Positions 14,259 to 22,278 of a stretch of DNA of 23,415 nucleotides are shown here, in pieces (the stretch's first letter is position 1; every line of letters starts with the position of its first letter). The stretch comes from a virus, in the IMG/VR virus record IMGVR_UViG_3300009182_000328, positions 1 to 23,415 of that record. One strand, 5' to 3'. The translations under genes and the position numbers were made by a program. Under the pieces are notes generated by a model that worked only from the letters and a program-made list of their open reading frames with translations, was not told where the DNA came from and ran no database searches.

Positions 14259-14905
14259 ACATAAAATTGATTAGTTATAGCCAAGGTGCTGATAGTAAAA
14301 ACTTATTGGACCAGGTTGCTTATGCAGCCCGTGTTTCTAACCCAGCGAACCAAAACAACTCGGAGACTTCTGAAAAATTGGTACGTTACTTGATTAAGAA
14401 CCAACATTGGTCACCATTGGAAATGGTCTCCGTGTGCTTGGAGATTAATACAACAAGAGATATTGCACGACAAATTCTACGTCACCGTTCATTCTCTTTC
14501 CAAGAGTTTAGCCAACGTTATGCAGATGCATCACAACTTGGTTTTGAAACACGGGAAGCACGTTTGCAAGATACAAAGAATCGACAGAACAGTATTGATA
14601 TTACTGATGAAGTATTGAAAAGTCAGTGGATTGACCGACAAGAAGTATTGTTGGAACAAATCAAAAAACAGTATAGTTGGGCACTTGAAAATGGAATTGC
14701 AAAAGAACAAGCTCGTGCGGTTTTACCAGAAGGTATTACAAAATCTCGTATGTACATGAACGGAACCTTGCGTTCTTGGGTTCACTATATACAACTCCGG
14801 TCAGCAAACGGAACACAGAAAGAACACCAAGAGATTGCTATTGCATGTGCAAAAGCAATTGAACCAATTTTCCCAATGATTATGGAGTATACAAATGTAT
14901 TGTGA
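14255..14905 (+). CDS. thyX: Flavin-dependent thymidylate synthase ThyX
   Basis: A 216-residue enzyme that converts dUMP to dTMP using methylene-tetrahydrofolate and reduced flavin. The ThyX signature RHRx7S appears as RHRSFSFQEFSQRY at residues 76-89 (Arg76, His77, Arg78, Ser86). Other family segments are HWSPLEMVSVCLEI (51-64), binding folate/flavin, and QARAVLPEGITKSRMYMNGT with LRSWVHYIQLR, containing the dUMP-binding Arg. The start is the ATG overlapping the primase stop; a TTG at 14243 is rejected. Together with RNR and the MazG-like gene it supplies dNTPs for phage replication. Confidence 0.95.
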   Translation: MNIKLISYSQGADSKNLLDQVAYAARVSNPANQNNSETSEKLVRYLIKNQHWSPLEMVSVCLEINTTRDIARQILRHRSFSFQEFSQRYADASQLGFETREARLQDTKNRQNSIDITDEVLKSQWIDRQEVLLEQIKKQYSWALENGIAKEQARAVLPEGITKSRMYMNGTLRSWVHYIQLRSANGTQKEHQEIAIACAKAIEPIFPMIMEYTNVL

Positions 14906-15230
14906 TGTAGTAGAATTTATTGAAGCTTGTGACCAAGAACGTAATCTAGTTAATATAGATTTATATCACGATTTGATTCGTGAAGAATTCTTTGAATTCA
15001 TGGATGCAACATCAGAGGTTGAAGAATTGGACGCTTGCATGGATATGATTTGGGTTATTCTTGGTTATTGTTATATGAAAAATTGGGATGTTTTTGGTGC
15101 ATGGGAAGAAGTTGCACGTTCGAACAAAGCAAAAATTAATCCGTTGACCGGTAAAGTAACCAAAAGAGCGGATGGTAAAGTCTTGAAACCTGAAGGATGG
15201 ACGCCACCACAACTAGAACTATTTGTATAA
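14895..15230 (+). CDS. mazG: MazG-like / PRA-PH-type NTP pyrophosphohydrolase
   Basis: A 111-residue all-alpha NTP-pyrophosphatase-type protein. The metal site motif is visible: REEFFEF (residues 29-35, EExxE) and LDACMDMIWVILGY (45-58, with Asp46/Asp50). The tail SNKAKINPLTGKVTKRADGK and the WTPP segment is the typical substrate-lid end of phage MazG/PRA-PH proteins. Cyanophage MazG-type enzymes hydrolyse dNTPs (dGTP, dCTP) rather than ppGpp in tests I am aware of; the substrate here is not determined. It overlaps thyX by 11 bases. Confidence 0.8.
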   Translation: MYCDVVEFIEACDQERNLVNIDLYHDLIREEFFEFMDATSEVEELDACMDMIWVILGYCYMKNWDVFGAWEEVARSNKAKINPLTGKVTKRADGKVLKPEGWTPPQLELFV

Positions 15231-15244
15231 TAAGAAAGAATAAT

Positions 15245-17056
15245 ATGGAATATATGGGAATAAAAATAGATTTAGAGCGAGATAAACTTTTTGATGAATT
15301 AGGAATTAAAAGACTTAAAGAGTCTTACATGAAAGATGAAGAAACCTCACCACAACAACGATTCGCATTTGTCTCAAGTGCATTTGGAACAGATCAAGCC
15401 CACGCTCAACGACTGTACGACTATTCCTCAAAACACTGGCTTTCTTATTCGACACCGATCTTATCTTATGGACGGTCTAAGAAAGGGTTGCCGATCTCTT
15501 GTTTCCTCAATTTTATTGATGATACAGCCCAAGGCCTTGTTGACAATCTCTCCGAAACCAATTGGCTATCTATGTTTGGCGGCGGCGTTGGTATTGGGTT
15601 CGGTATTAGGTCTGCTGACGATAAGTCTACTGGTGTTATGCCACATCTTAAAATCTATGATGCTTCTTCTTTGGCGTATCGTCAAGGCCGCACTCGCCGC
15701 GGTTCTTATGCTGCTTATCTTGATATTAGCCATCCCGATATTACTGCTTTCTTAGAAATGCGTAAGCCAACAGGTGACCAAAATATGCGTTGCCTAAATT
15801 TGCATCATGGTGTTAACATTACTGATGACTTTATGCAAATTATTGAGAAGTGTATGCTAGATCCAAATGCAGATGATTCTTGGAATCTAGTTGATTCTTT
15901 CAGTAAAGAAATTCGTGAAACTGTATCTGCTAAAAATCTATGGCAACAAATTCTCGAATTGAGAATGCAGACTGGCGAACCATATTTGCATTTTATTGAT
16001 ACAAGTAATAATATGTTACCTAAACACCTAAAAGACAAAGGTTTGAAAGTACAACAATCAAATTTGTGTTCTGAAATTATATTACCAACCGATAAAGATC
16101 GTACTGCTGTATGTTGTTTGTCTAGTTTGAATTTGGAGACTTATGATGATTGGAAAAATGAACCAATGTTTCTTCGGGACGTTGCTGAGATGCTTGATAA
16201 CGTTCTACAGTACTTCATTGATAATGCTCCTGATAGCATTTCACGAGCACGATATTCTGCTTCTTTGGAACGCTCTATTGGTATTGGTGCCCTCGGTTTT
16301 CATGCATATTTACAAAAGAACGGAATTGCATTCGAAGGTGTAATGGCAAAAGTTGCTAACAATAAGATTTTTAAACATATTAGAAATGGGTTAGATGATG
16401 CAAACATTCAACTTGGAAAAGAAAGAGGTGAAGCGCCTGATGCGAAAGGTACTGGCTTCCGTTTTAGTCATCTTATGGCTATTGCTCCCAATGCTTCTTC
16501 TTCCATCATTTTGGGTAATACTTCTCCATCTGTGGAACCTTATCGGGCTAATGCTTATCGCCAAGATACTTTATCTGGATCTTTTTTGAATAAGAATAAG
16601 TGGTTGGATAAAGTAATTATGGATTACCTTTCACCCAATGGTTCTCCATTGACACCAAAAGGTGAAAGTGAATATGCTGATATTTGGTCTAGCATTATCG
16701 CAAATGATGGTTCTGTTCAACATTTGACATGGATGGATGAGAACACTAAAGCAGTATTTAAAACATCGATGGAAATTGACCAACGTTGGGTTATCGATCT
16801 TGCTGCTGATAGACAATTGTATATCGATCAAGCACAATCATTGAATCTGTTTTTCCGTCCTGATGCACACATTAAATACATTCACGCTATTCATTTTATG
16901 GCATGGAAAAAAGGTTTGAAAACTCTTTACTACTGCCGTTCTGAAAAGATTGGTAAAGCGGATAAAGTGTCTAAGAAGATTGAACGTCAGGTTATTAAAG
17001 AACTAGATATGACACAAATTGCACAGGGCAATGATTGTATTGCATGTGAAGGTTAA
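15245..17056 (+). CDS. nrdA: Ribonucleotide reductase class I, large subunit
   Basis: A 603-residue catalytic subunit that reduces ribonucleoside diphosphates to deoxy forms. Active-site residues are present: Cys86 (PISC, redox Cys), Asn273-Cys275-Glu277 in SNLCSEI (radical Cys and acid/base), Cys290 in AVCCLSSLNL, the radical-relay pair Tyr562-Tyr563 in LKTLYYCRS, and the C-terminal re-reducing pair Cys598/Cys601 (CIACEG). The first active-site Cys is at 86 instead of 225 in E. coli, so the N-terminal ATP-cone that gives dATP feedback inhibition is missing. Specificity-site and loop segments (GRTRRGSYAAYLDISHPD) are intact. Start ATG 15245; ATG 15254 is an alternative. NrdB and a thioredoxin lie downstream in the same operon. 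Confidence 0.95.
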   Translation: MEYMGIKIDLERDKLFDELGIKRLKESYMKDEETSPQQRFAFVSSAFGTDQAHAQRLYDYSSKHWLSYSTPILSYGRSKKGLPISCFLNFIDDTAQGLVDNLSETNWLSMFGGGVGIGFGIRSADDKSTGVMPHLKIYDASSLAYRQGRTRRGSYAAYLDISHPDITAFLEMRKPTGDQNMRCLNLHHGVNITDDFMQIIEKCMLDPNADDSWNLVDSFSKEIRETVSAKNLWQQILELRMQTGEPYLHFIDTSNNMLPKHLKDKGLKVQQSNLCSEIILPTDKDRTAVCCLSSLNLETYDDWKNEPMFLRDVAEMLDNVLQYFIDNAPDSISRARYSASLERSIGIGALGFHAYLQKNGIAFEGVMAKVANNKIFKHIRNGLDDANIQLGKERGEAPDAKGTGFRFSHLMAIAPNASSSIILGNTSPSVEPYRANAYRQDTLSGSFLNKNKWLDKVIMDYLSPNGSPLTPKGESEYADIWSSIIANDGSVQHLTWMDENTKAVFKTSMEIDQRWVIDLAADRQLYIDQAQSLNLFFRPDAHIKYIHAIHFMAWKKGLKTLYYCRSEKIGKADKVSKKIERQVIKELDMTQIAQGNDCIACEG

Positions 17057-17058
17057 TC

Positions 17059-17298
17059 GTGATAGACTATATTGTTACGTTTTTTGCTGTTTTCTTTACT
17101 GATATATTTTATACTTACTATTTGAAAGCAGTACAAGAAGAACAAATAGTTAAGGCTAGTGTGTGGGCAGCAATTGTATTTGTGGTTGCTTGTATCGCAG
17201 TTATAAATTATACTACCAACTATTGGTTACTATTACCTGCTGCAGCTGGTGCATTTTTTGGAACATATGTTGGAATGATTTTAAGAAAGAAAAAATAA
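17059..17298 (+). CDS. Small membrane protein, three hydrophobic segments
   Basis: A 79-residue protein with a GTG start two bases after the nrdA stop. It is mostly hydrophobic: segments at about 4-22, 30-50 and 55-75, with Asp/Tyr in the first helix (FFTDIFYTYYLKA) and a basic RKKK tail. The N-terminal segment resembles conserved small membrane proteins of cyanophages, but I cannot name a family. It lies between the RNR subunits without an obvious link to nucleotide metabolism. Confidence 0.6.
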   Translation: MIDYIVTFFAVFFTDIFYTYYLKAVQEEQIVKASVWAAIVFVVACIAVINYTTNYWLLLPAAAGAFFGTYVGMILRKKK

Positions 17299-17302
17299 TT
17301 AA

Positions 17303-17947
17303 ATGAAAACTATAGCATTATTTCAAGATGACAGAAACAAAGATGCGATATCATGTGGTGATGGTATAATTCAAGCACTATCTCCACACTTCAACATCAA
17401 AATCTTTAAAAAAGAAGAATGCACAGCACAAACATTCAAAGATGTTGATATGTTGGTATTTCCTGGTGGTGTTGGTGATGCAGATGATTACTTTCATATG
17501 TTTCCTAGAAAGAATGCAAATGCAGTAGCCGATTTTGTTGAGAATGGTGGAGCATATCTTGGCATATGTGTTGGTGCTTATTGGGCTGGTCCAAGTTATT
17601 TTGATATATTAAAAGGTGCTGAACCTGTTCAATACATTAAAAGACCAACCGCTGATATCACAAGAAGTTTTAATATTGCAGCTCAATGCGTCTGGGAAGG
17701 TGAAGAAGAAAGAATATTCTTTCGTGACGGATGTACCTTTGTTGGTGATTTGAGTCACTCAGAAATAGTAAGCACCTATTTCAATAAAGAACCAATGTGT
17801 GTTGTTCAGGGTAAGATTGGTGTAATGGGTGCATGTCTAGATTCTTTAGAATGGTGGTATGATAACAAAACAATAAAGAAATACTGGCACGAAGGAAGAC
17901 ACCACGAGTTGTTATTGGATTTTGTTAATAAATTAATGAAAAACTAA
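17303..17947 (+). CDS. BPL_N / class I glutamine amidotransferase-like protein
   Basis: A 214-residue protein with the class I amidotransferase-like flavodoxin fold. MLVFPGGVGDADDY (residues 50-63) is the oxyanion strand-loop, and GGAYLGICVGAYWAG (82-96) is the nucleophile elbow with Cys90. GRHHELLLDFVN near the C-terminus offers the catalytic His. This pattern matches the BPL_N family (N-terminal domain of eukaryotic biotin-protein ligase), which also occurs alone in bacteria and T4-like phages. No synthetase domain is attached. The target is unknown; the operon position among RNR genes suggests a small-molecule or peptide-bond hydrolase working early in infection. Confidence 0.7.
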   Translation: MKTIALFQDDRNKDAISCGDGIIQALSPHFNIKIFKKEECTAQTFKDVDMLVFPGGVGDADDYFHMFPRKNANAVADFVENGGAYLGICVGAYWAGPSYFDILKGAEPVQYIKRPTADITRSFNIAAQCVWEGEEERIFFRDGCTFVGDLSHSEIVSTYFNKEPMCVVQGKIGVMGACLDSLEWWYDNKTIKKYWHEGRHHELLLDFVNKLMKN

Positions 17948-17971
17948 TACAATTAAAATTTAAGGATAAAA

Positions 17972-18583
17972 ATGATTAGAGAAATTTTAGAAACACTAAA
18001 AGTACAAAGATGGGATGACCATCGTTATTATCACCACAGTCGCATCAATCAATTCTTACATTTGATTAGTGCATCATCATTCTTAATTGCATATGTGTAT
18101 TTGTTTGTTGATCCAGTTATAAGTGCATACATTGCATGGCTTGTATCGATGACAACAAGACAAGCAGGCCACTTCTTTTTTGAACCAAAAGAATATGATA
18201 CATACAATCAAGCTACACAAGATTACAAAGAAGAGATCAAAGTTGGTTATAATCTAAAACGTAAACGTGTGTTGATTGCTTGTTGGTTAGCTGTTCCTCT
18301 GTTAGCATTTTTCGATGCTGAAACTATGAACTTATTAGTACCAGCACAAGACACAGAAACATTTTTTAATCGTGTTGGTATGGGCTGGTTGTGGTTAGGT
18401 GTTGCTGCTGTTGCATTTAGAATGGTGCAATTAGCAATTAAAGATAAAGTTAAAACCGCTATTGTTTGGTGCATTAAGATATTGACTGATCCGTTCCACG
18501 ATGTTATAATTTATCGAAAGAGTCCTTTGTATCTAATGCAAGGACAATTAATTGATCCAGATTTAAAACAAGATTACGAATAA
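17972..18583 (+). CDS. Mpo1/DUF962-like multi-pass membrane protein
   Basis: A 203-residue membrane protein with a good AAGGA site. The N-terminal part YYHHSRINQFLHLISASSFL (residues 19-38), followed by AYIAWLVSMTTRQAGHFFFE (52-71), follows the layout of the Mpo1/DUF962 family: HxxRxNxxLH, a membrane helix, then QxxGHxxFE. In yeast Mpo1 these His residues hold Fe(II) for alpha-oxidation of 2-hydroxy fatty acids. Two or three more membrane segments lie around 90-110 and 130-150. The amphipathic C-terminal region with DPFHDVIIYRKSPLYL is not part of the known family as I remember it. Motif spacing is close but the match is from memory; function in a phage is unknown. Confidence 0.5.
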   Translation: MIREILETLKVQRWDDHRYYHHSRINQFLHLISASSFLIAYVYLFVDPVISAYIAWLVSMTTRQAGHFFFEPKEYDTYNQATQDYKEEIKVGYNLKRKRVLIACWLAVPLLAFFDAETMNLLVPAQDTETFFNRVGMGWLWLGVAAVAFRMVQLAIKDKVKTAIVWCIKILTDPFHDVIIYRKSPLYLMQGQLIDPDLKQDYE

Positions 18584-18593
18584 AGGAATAAAA

Positions 18594-18836
18594 ATGAAAA
18601 AGATTTTAAGGTTTACTGCCTCATGGTGTCAACCATGCAAAGGTTTGGCTATGAATTTAATGTCTGCCGATTTGGACATACCAATTGAAGTTATTGATAT
18701 TGATGCATACAGTGAGGTTGCTGTAGAATATGGAATTCGTTCTGTACCTACTTTGGTTATGTTAGATGAAAACATTGAAGTAAAAAGATCATCCGGTGTT
18801 ATGACCGTACAACAATTAAAGGATTGGGCAGCATGA
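18594..18836 (+). CDS. Thioredoxin-like / glutaredoxin-like protein
   Basis: An 80-residue redox protein with the active site Trp11-Cys12-Gln-Pro-Cys15 and the cis-proline Pro52 in SVPTLVML. At 80 residues it is shorter than E. coli thioredoxin (about 108), near the size of T4 NrdC and NrdH-type proteins. It lies just before nrdB with an ATGA overlap and after nrdA in the operon, so it is the obvious electron donor for re-reducing the NrdA Cys598/Cys601 pair. An AAAGGAA site precedes the ATG. Confidence 0.88.
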   Translation: MKKILRFTASWCQPCKGLAMNLMSADLDIPIEVIDIDAYSEVAVEYGIRSVPTLVMLDENIEVKRSSGVMTVQQLKDWAA

Positions 18837-19819
18837 TTAAAAAAACTAAACAGGATGTAACTTCAGAAAGAAGTTATTTCAAACCGTTTAATTATGCTTG
18901 GGCTTATGATGCTTGGTTGAAACACGAACAGTCACATTGGCTTCACACAGAAGTTCCAATGGCTGAAGATGTTAAAGATTGGAAAAAGAAATTAACTGAA
19001 GGTGAGAAACAATTCCTAACTCACATCTTTAGATTCTTTACTCAAGGTGATATTGATGTTGCAGGAGGTTATGTTAAAAACTATCTGCCATACTTTCCAC
19101 AACCTGAAGTAAGAATGATGTTGTTGGGTTTTGCTGCTCGTGAAGCACTACACGTTGCTGCTTACTCCCACTTGATTGAAACACTTGGATTGCCAGACAC
19201 AACATACAATGAATTTCTTGAATATGCAGAGATGAAAGAGAAACATGATTATGTCATGGATATCTCTGCACAGAACACCACGAAAGAAAATACAGCAGCA
19301 CACATTGCAGTATTCTCTGCATTCACCGAAGGTATGCAATTGTTTAGTTCTTTCATTATGTTGTTGAACTATCCTCGTCACGGCAAGATGAAAGGTATGG
19401 GTCAAATCATCACCTGGTCTATTGTTGATGAAACACAACATGCCGAGAATATGATCAAATTGTTCAGAACATATATAAACGAAAATCCAGAAATTTGGAA
19501 TGATGAACTTAAAGCCCGTATCTACACCATTGCAGAAAAGATGGTTGAACTAGAAGATAAGTTTATTGATTTGGCTTTTGGTGTAAACGAAGGTGAAAAT
19601 CTAACAAAAGAAGATGTAAAGAAATATATTCGATACATTGCTGACCGTAGATTGATTTCACTCAGTTTAAAAGGCATCTTTAAAGTTAAGAAGAACCCGT
19701 TGCCGTGGGTTGAAGAAATGATCAATGCTCCTACGCATACTAATTTCTTTGAAAATCGTGCAACTGATTATGCAAAAGGTGCTTTGTCTGGTGATTGGTC
19801 TGATGTATGGGCTAATTAA
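18833..19819 (+). CDS. nrdB: Ribonucleotide reductase class I, small subunit
   Basis: A 328-residue radical-generating subunit starting in the ATGA overlap. All expected ligands of the di-metal site can be placed: Asp73 (QGDID), Glu104 and His107 (REALH), Glu166 (TEGMQLF), Glu200 and His203 (DETQH). Spacing equals that of E. coli NrdB for 84-115-118 and 204-238-241. The radical Tyr is present as Tyr111 (ALHVAAY, four after His107), so this is a tyrosyl-radical enzyme. The C-terminus AKGALSGDWSDVWAN should dock on NrdA. The protein is about 50 residues shorter than E. coli NrdB. Confidence 0.95.
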   Translation: MIKKTKQDVTSERSYFKPFNYAWAYDAWLKHEQSHWLHTEVPMAEDVKDWKKKLTEGEKQFLTHIFRFFTQGDIDVAGGYVKNYLPYFPQPEVRMMLLGFAAREALHVAAYSHLIETLGLPDTTYNEFLEYAEMKEKHDYVMDISAQNTTKENTAAHIAVFSAFTEGMQLFSSFIMLLNYPRHGKMKGMGQIITWSIVDETQHAENMIKLFRTYINENPEIWNDELKARIYTIAEKMVELEDKFIDLAFGVNEGENLTKEDVKKYIRYIADRRLISLSLKGIFKVKKNPLPWVEEMINAPTHTNFFENRATDYAKGALSGDWSDVWAN

Positions 19820-19846
19820 TAATAACAATAAAAGGGAATAATAAAA

Positions 19847-20035
19847 ATGAAAAATAAAAACGTTTCCGCAGAATGCTTAAATTGTGAATCAACTTTTGAA
19901 GTTGCATATGTTGAAGAATTAGTATCAGAAGAAATGCCAGAGTTTTGCCCATTCTGTGGTGAACCCATCGATGAATTATCCGAAGAATATATAGAGGATA
20001 ATGAACTCGATGAAGATGGTTTGGAATGGGACTAA
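19847..20035 (+). CDS. Small zinc-ribbon protein
   Basis: A 62-residue acidic protein with CLNC (Cys10, Cys13) and CPFC (Cys34, Cys37), a four-Cys zinc ribbon, and an acidic tail (DELSEEYIEDNELDEDGLEWD). AAAGGG precedes the start. Such small ribbons are frequent in T4-like marine phages next to nrdB; they may act as DNA mimics or adaptors, but no role is proven. Its end overlaps the next gene by 10 bases. Confidence 0.7.
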   Translation: MKNKNVSAECLNCESTFEVAYVEELVSEEMPEFCPFCGEPIDELSEEYIEDNELDEDGLEWD

Positions 20036-20457
20036 ATTGGAAATATAAAGATATTGACTTTACAGAAGAAATGATTGGTGATAGTTATGGATTCGTTTAT
20101 CTAATAACTAACTTAGAGAACAACAGAAAATATATTGGTAAGAAACTTTTCTGGTTCTCTAAGACCAAACAGATCAAAGGCAAAAAGAAAAAGTACAAAG
20201 TTCCAAGTGATTGGCAAACTTATTACGGTAGTAATGATGAATTGAAAAAAGACATCGAATTACTAGGAGTTGAGAAGTTTGACAGGAAAATTATTCATTT
20301 GTGCAAAACAAAAGGTGAATGTAATTACTTAGAAGCAAAAGAGCAATTTATAAATTGTGTAATGGAAAGTGACGATTACTATAATGGTTGGATTATGGTA
20401 AAAGTAAGCAAATCGCATATTAAGGATTACAATGCTAGATTATCTGAAACAGTTTGA
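20026..20457 (+). CDS. GIY-YIG endonuclease-like protein
   Basis: A 143-residue protein with the GIY-YIG nuclease core: YGFVYLITN (residues 21-29, first strand), RKYIGKK (34-40, second strand), then SDWQTYYGSNDELKKDI and YLEAKEQF (101-108) with the catalytic Glu near 103-106. No DNA-binding modules follow, so it resembles the short Seg-like nucleases often free-standing in T4-like genomes. It lies between genes with no sign of disrupting either, which suggests a stable resident. Homing, repair or host-DNA degradation are all possible. Confidence 0.7.
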   Translation: MGLNWKYKDIDFTEEMIGDSYGFVYLITNLENNRKYIGKKLFWFSKTKQIKGKKKKYKVPSDWQTYYGSNDELKKDIELLGVEKFDRKIIHLCKTKGECNYLEAKEQFINCVMESDDYYNGWIMVKVSKSHIKDYNARLSETV

Positions 20458-20779
20458 AAAAGAAGATTATGATTTTTTTATCTTTACACCAACACAAAAA
20501 GAAGAACAGATTCATATAGAAGTTGGTAAGTATGATGAATATGGTGAAGATATTGAAGGATCAGAAGTTGGTAAATTTCATCACATAATTACATTCAAAA
20601 TTGATGAAGAAGAAGAAAAAATTAAAAATTTAGATCAAGTCGATGCAATACTTGGTTCTCCATTAGAATATATGTCAATGATTATTCCAATGGATTTTTA
20701 TGGCGTCATTTGCAAAAAAACAACAAAATCAACAGACTTTGTTAAAAAAATATTTGACAATCTCAAAGAACAATGTTAG
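20432..20779 (+). CDS. Acidic phage protein of unknown function
   Basis: A 115-residue, strongly acidic protein (FKIDEEEEKIKNLDQVDAIL) with mixed alpha/beta pattern and no catalytic motif. An AAGGA site (20422-20426) precedes the ATG at 20432, which lies 26 bases inside the nuclease gene. The next operon's promoter starts within its last codons. I do not recognise a family; an acidic inhibitor or adaptor would be guesswork. Confidence 0.55.
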   Translation: MLDYLKQFEKEDYDFFIFTPTQKEEQIHIEVGKYDEYGEDIEGSEVGKFHHIITFKIDEEEEKIKNLDQVDAILGSPLEYMSMIIPMDFYGVICKKTTKSTDFVKKIFDNLKEQC

Positions 20780-20782
20780 AAT
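20754..20782 (+). promoter_or_regulatory. Consensus sigma70-type promoter for RNase H
   Basis: TTGACA (20754-20759), a 17-base spacer and TAGAAT (20777-20782), with expected start near 20789, 19 bases before the ATG at 20808. The -35 box lies in the end of the upstream gene. Confidence 0.75.
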
Positions 20783-20799
20783 GAATTTTTAAAACATTG
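20771..20799 (+). repeat. Inverted repeat straddling the RNase H promoter start
   Basis: CAATGTT (20771-20777) is the reverse complement of AACATTG (20793-20799). The left arm touches the -10 box, and the right arm ends at the GGA that could serve as ribosome site. Confidence 0.45.
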
Positions 20800-20807
20800 G
20801 ATTTATA

Positions 20808-21659
20808 ATGATTCTTATTGACTTGAACCAAGTTCTTCTTGCAGGCCTGATGGCACAAATCTCAAACCAAAAAGGCATAAAACTGGAAGAAGATTTGATT
20901 CGCCACATGGTACTCAACATTCTACGTAACCACATCAAAACATTCCGTGATGAGTATGGTGAAGTTGTACTGTGTTGTGATAATCGAAAATACTGGCGTA
21001 AAGAATTCTTTCCTTATTATAAAGCAGGCCGAAAGAAAACTCGTGAAAAATCTGCTTTGGATTGGCACCTAATTTTTGATATGTTGTCTAAGTTCAAAGA
21101 GGAATTGAAGTTAAATTTTCCATATAAAGTTATTGATGTTGAAGGCGCCGAAGCTGATGATATTATTGGCACACTTGTACCTCGTCATTCCGCCCACGAA
21201 AAGATTTTGATTTTATCTTCTGATGGTGATTTTCTTCAGCTGCAACGCTGGGGAAATAATATCAAACAATATAATCCCGTATTGAAGAAATACCTTAAAT
21301 CTGAAAACCCAGCAATCGAACTTAAAGAAAAGATTATTCGTGGCGACAAAGGTGATGGTATCCCAAACATCTTTTCTCCTTCTGATTGTTTTGTTCTGGA
21401 CAAAAGACAAAAACCCATTACTAAGGCTGTGTTAGACAAGTTTCTAAATGTAAACTATGGTGAATGGGAAGATGAATCAGCACGTATTGGATTCTCTCGT
21501 AATCAAACCTTGATTGACTTAATGTGCATACCTGGAGATATCAAAGATAAAATTATAAATACCTATGAAGAAACAAAACCCGCATCTAAACAAAAGATGT
21601 TTAACTATTTTATTCAATATAAATTGAAGAATTTAATGGACGTAATTGAGGATTTTTAA
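20808..21659 (+). CDS. rnh: RNase H / 5'-3' exonuclease, T4 Rnh-like
   Basis: A 283-residue FEN-1-family nuclease that removes RNA primers from Okazaki fragments. Metal-binding acidic residues sit in the family positions: MILIDLNQVLLAG (Asp5), VVLCCDNRKYWRKEFFPYYK (first helical arch start), VEGAEADDIIGTL (Glu and Asp pair) and LILSSDGDFLQLQ (Asp pair). KGDGIPN is the helix-hairpin-helix DNA-binding loop as in T4 Rnh. Length is close to T4 Rnh (305). It works with primase gp61, polymerase and gp32, none of which except primase is in the window. It has its own early promoter. Confidence 0.9.
   Translation: MILIDLNQVLLAGLMAQISNQKGIKLEEDLIRHMVLNILRNHIKTFRDEYGEVVLCCDNRKYWRKEFFPYYKAGRKKTREKSALDWHLIFDMLSKFKEELKLNFPYKVIDVEGAEADDIIGTLVPRHSAHEKILILSSDGDFLQLQRWGNNIKQYNPVLKKYLKSENPAIELKEKIIRGDKGDGIPNIFSPSDCFVLDKRQKPITKAVLDKFLNVNYGEWEDESARIGFSRNQTLIDLMCIPGDIKDKIINTYEETKPASKQKMFNYFIQYKLKNLMDVIEDF
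21554..21561 (+). promoter_or_regulatory. TATAAATA box inside rnh, possible late promoter
   Basis: A perfect late box lies about 97 bases before the ATG at 21659, inside the end of rnh. It could give late expression of the following conserved gene, but in AT-rich DNA the octamer may be chance. Confidence 0.35.
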
Positions 21660-22081
21660 TGAAAAATATATATGAGATTTTTGACGAATTTGAATTGGCC
21701 AAAAATAAAAAAGAAAGAATGGAAGTAATTGGTAAGAATCTATCAAAAGTACTTACTGAAGTTTTGCAACTAGGCTTTCATCCGCAAGCACAATGGTATT
21801 TCTCAGAAGTGCCAAGTTCTTATGTTATCAAATCTGTTCCAGCAGGAATGAGTTATGCACAGTTGAGTACAGAATTGCGTAAAATGTATATGTTTCAAAA
21901 AGGCAATCCTACTGCCGATAAATTGACAGACAAAAAGCGCGAGCAATTGTTAGTTGAATTTTTACAGAATTTAGAACCAAGAGAGGCTGAAGTTGTTATT
22001 GGCATTTTCAATAAAGATTTTGGCGTTCGTGGTCTAGATTATAAATTTGTTAAAGAAGCTTTCCCGAATCTATTACCATAA
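21659..22081 (+). CDS. Conserved T4-like phage protein (DUF6433-like), unknown function
   Basis: A 140-residue helical protein. HPQAQWYFSEVPSSY (residues 41-55), the LSTELRKMYMFQKGNP segment and PREAEVVIGIFNKDF, ending VKEAFPNLL, correspond to a family conserved downstream of rnh in marine T4-like phages, which I know as DUF6433. The shared TAATG with rnh means coupled translation, so a replication-related role is plausible. No catalytic residues stand out. Confidence 0.6.
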   Translation: MKNIYEIFDEFELAKNKKERMEVIGKNLSKVLTEVLQLGFHPQAQWYFSEVPSSYVIKSVPAGMSYAQLSTELRKMYMFQKGNPTADKLTDKKREQLLVEFLQNLEPREAEVVIGIFNKDFGVRGLDYKFVKEAFPNLLP

Positions 22082-22095
22082 AAAGGAGTTTGTAA

Positions 22096-22278
22096 GTGTC
22101 GAAGTTTGTAGAGAAGTTCCGTAAGAACAAAAATTATGAAGATGATTTTGCATTTGAAAGAAATCAATACGGAAAACAAAAAAAGAGAGAGAAGCAAAAA
22201 AGTTTCTCTAGACAAAATGAATTACAAGACACTTATGAAATGGATTGGACACCAGCCAATAAAAAACAACGATATTGA
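22096..22278 (+). CDS. Small basic protein, GTG start
   Basis: A 60-residue, strongly basic and hydrophilic protein. A strong AAAGGAG site (22082-22088) seven bases before the GTG decides the start. The sequence is rich in Lys, Arg, Gln and Asn (RNQYGKQKKREKQKSFSR) with a Trp/Pro end (DWTPANKKQRY); it is probably disordered and may bind nucleic acid. Not recognised. Its stop lies at the foot of a hairpin just upstream of the next promoter. Confidence 0.6.
   Translation: MSKFVEKFRKNKNYEDDFAFERNQYGKQKKREKQKSFSRQNELQDTYEMDWTPANKKQRY

Noticed and set aside
15226-15231. TATAAT before nrdA as a promoter
   Set aside because: No TTGACA-like box lies 16-18 bases upstream, and the sequence is within the end of the mazG-like gene.
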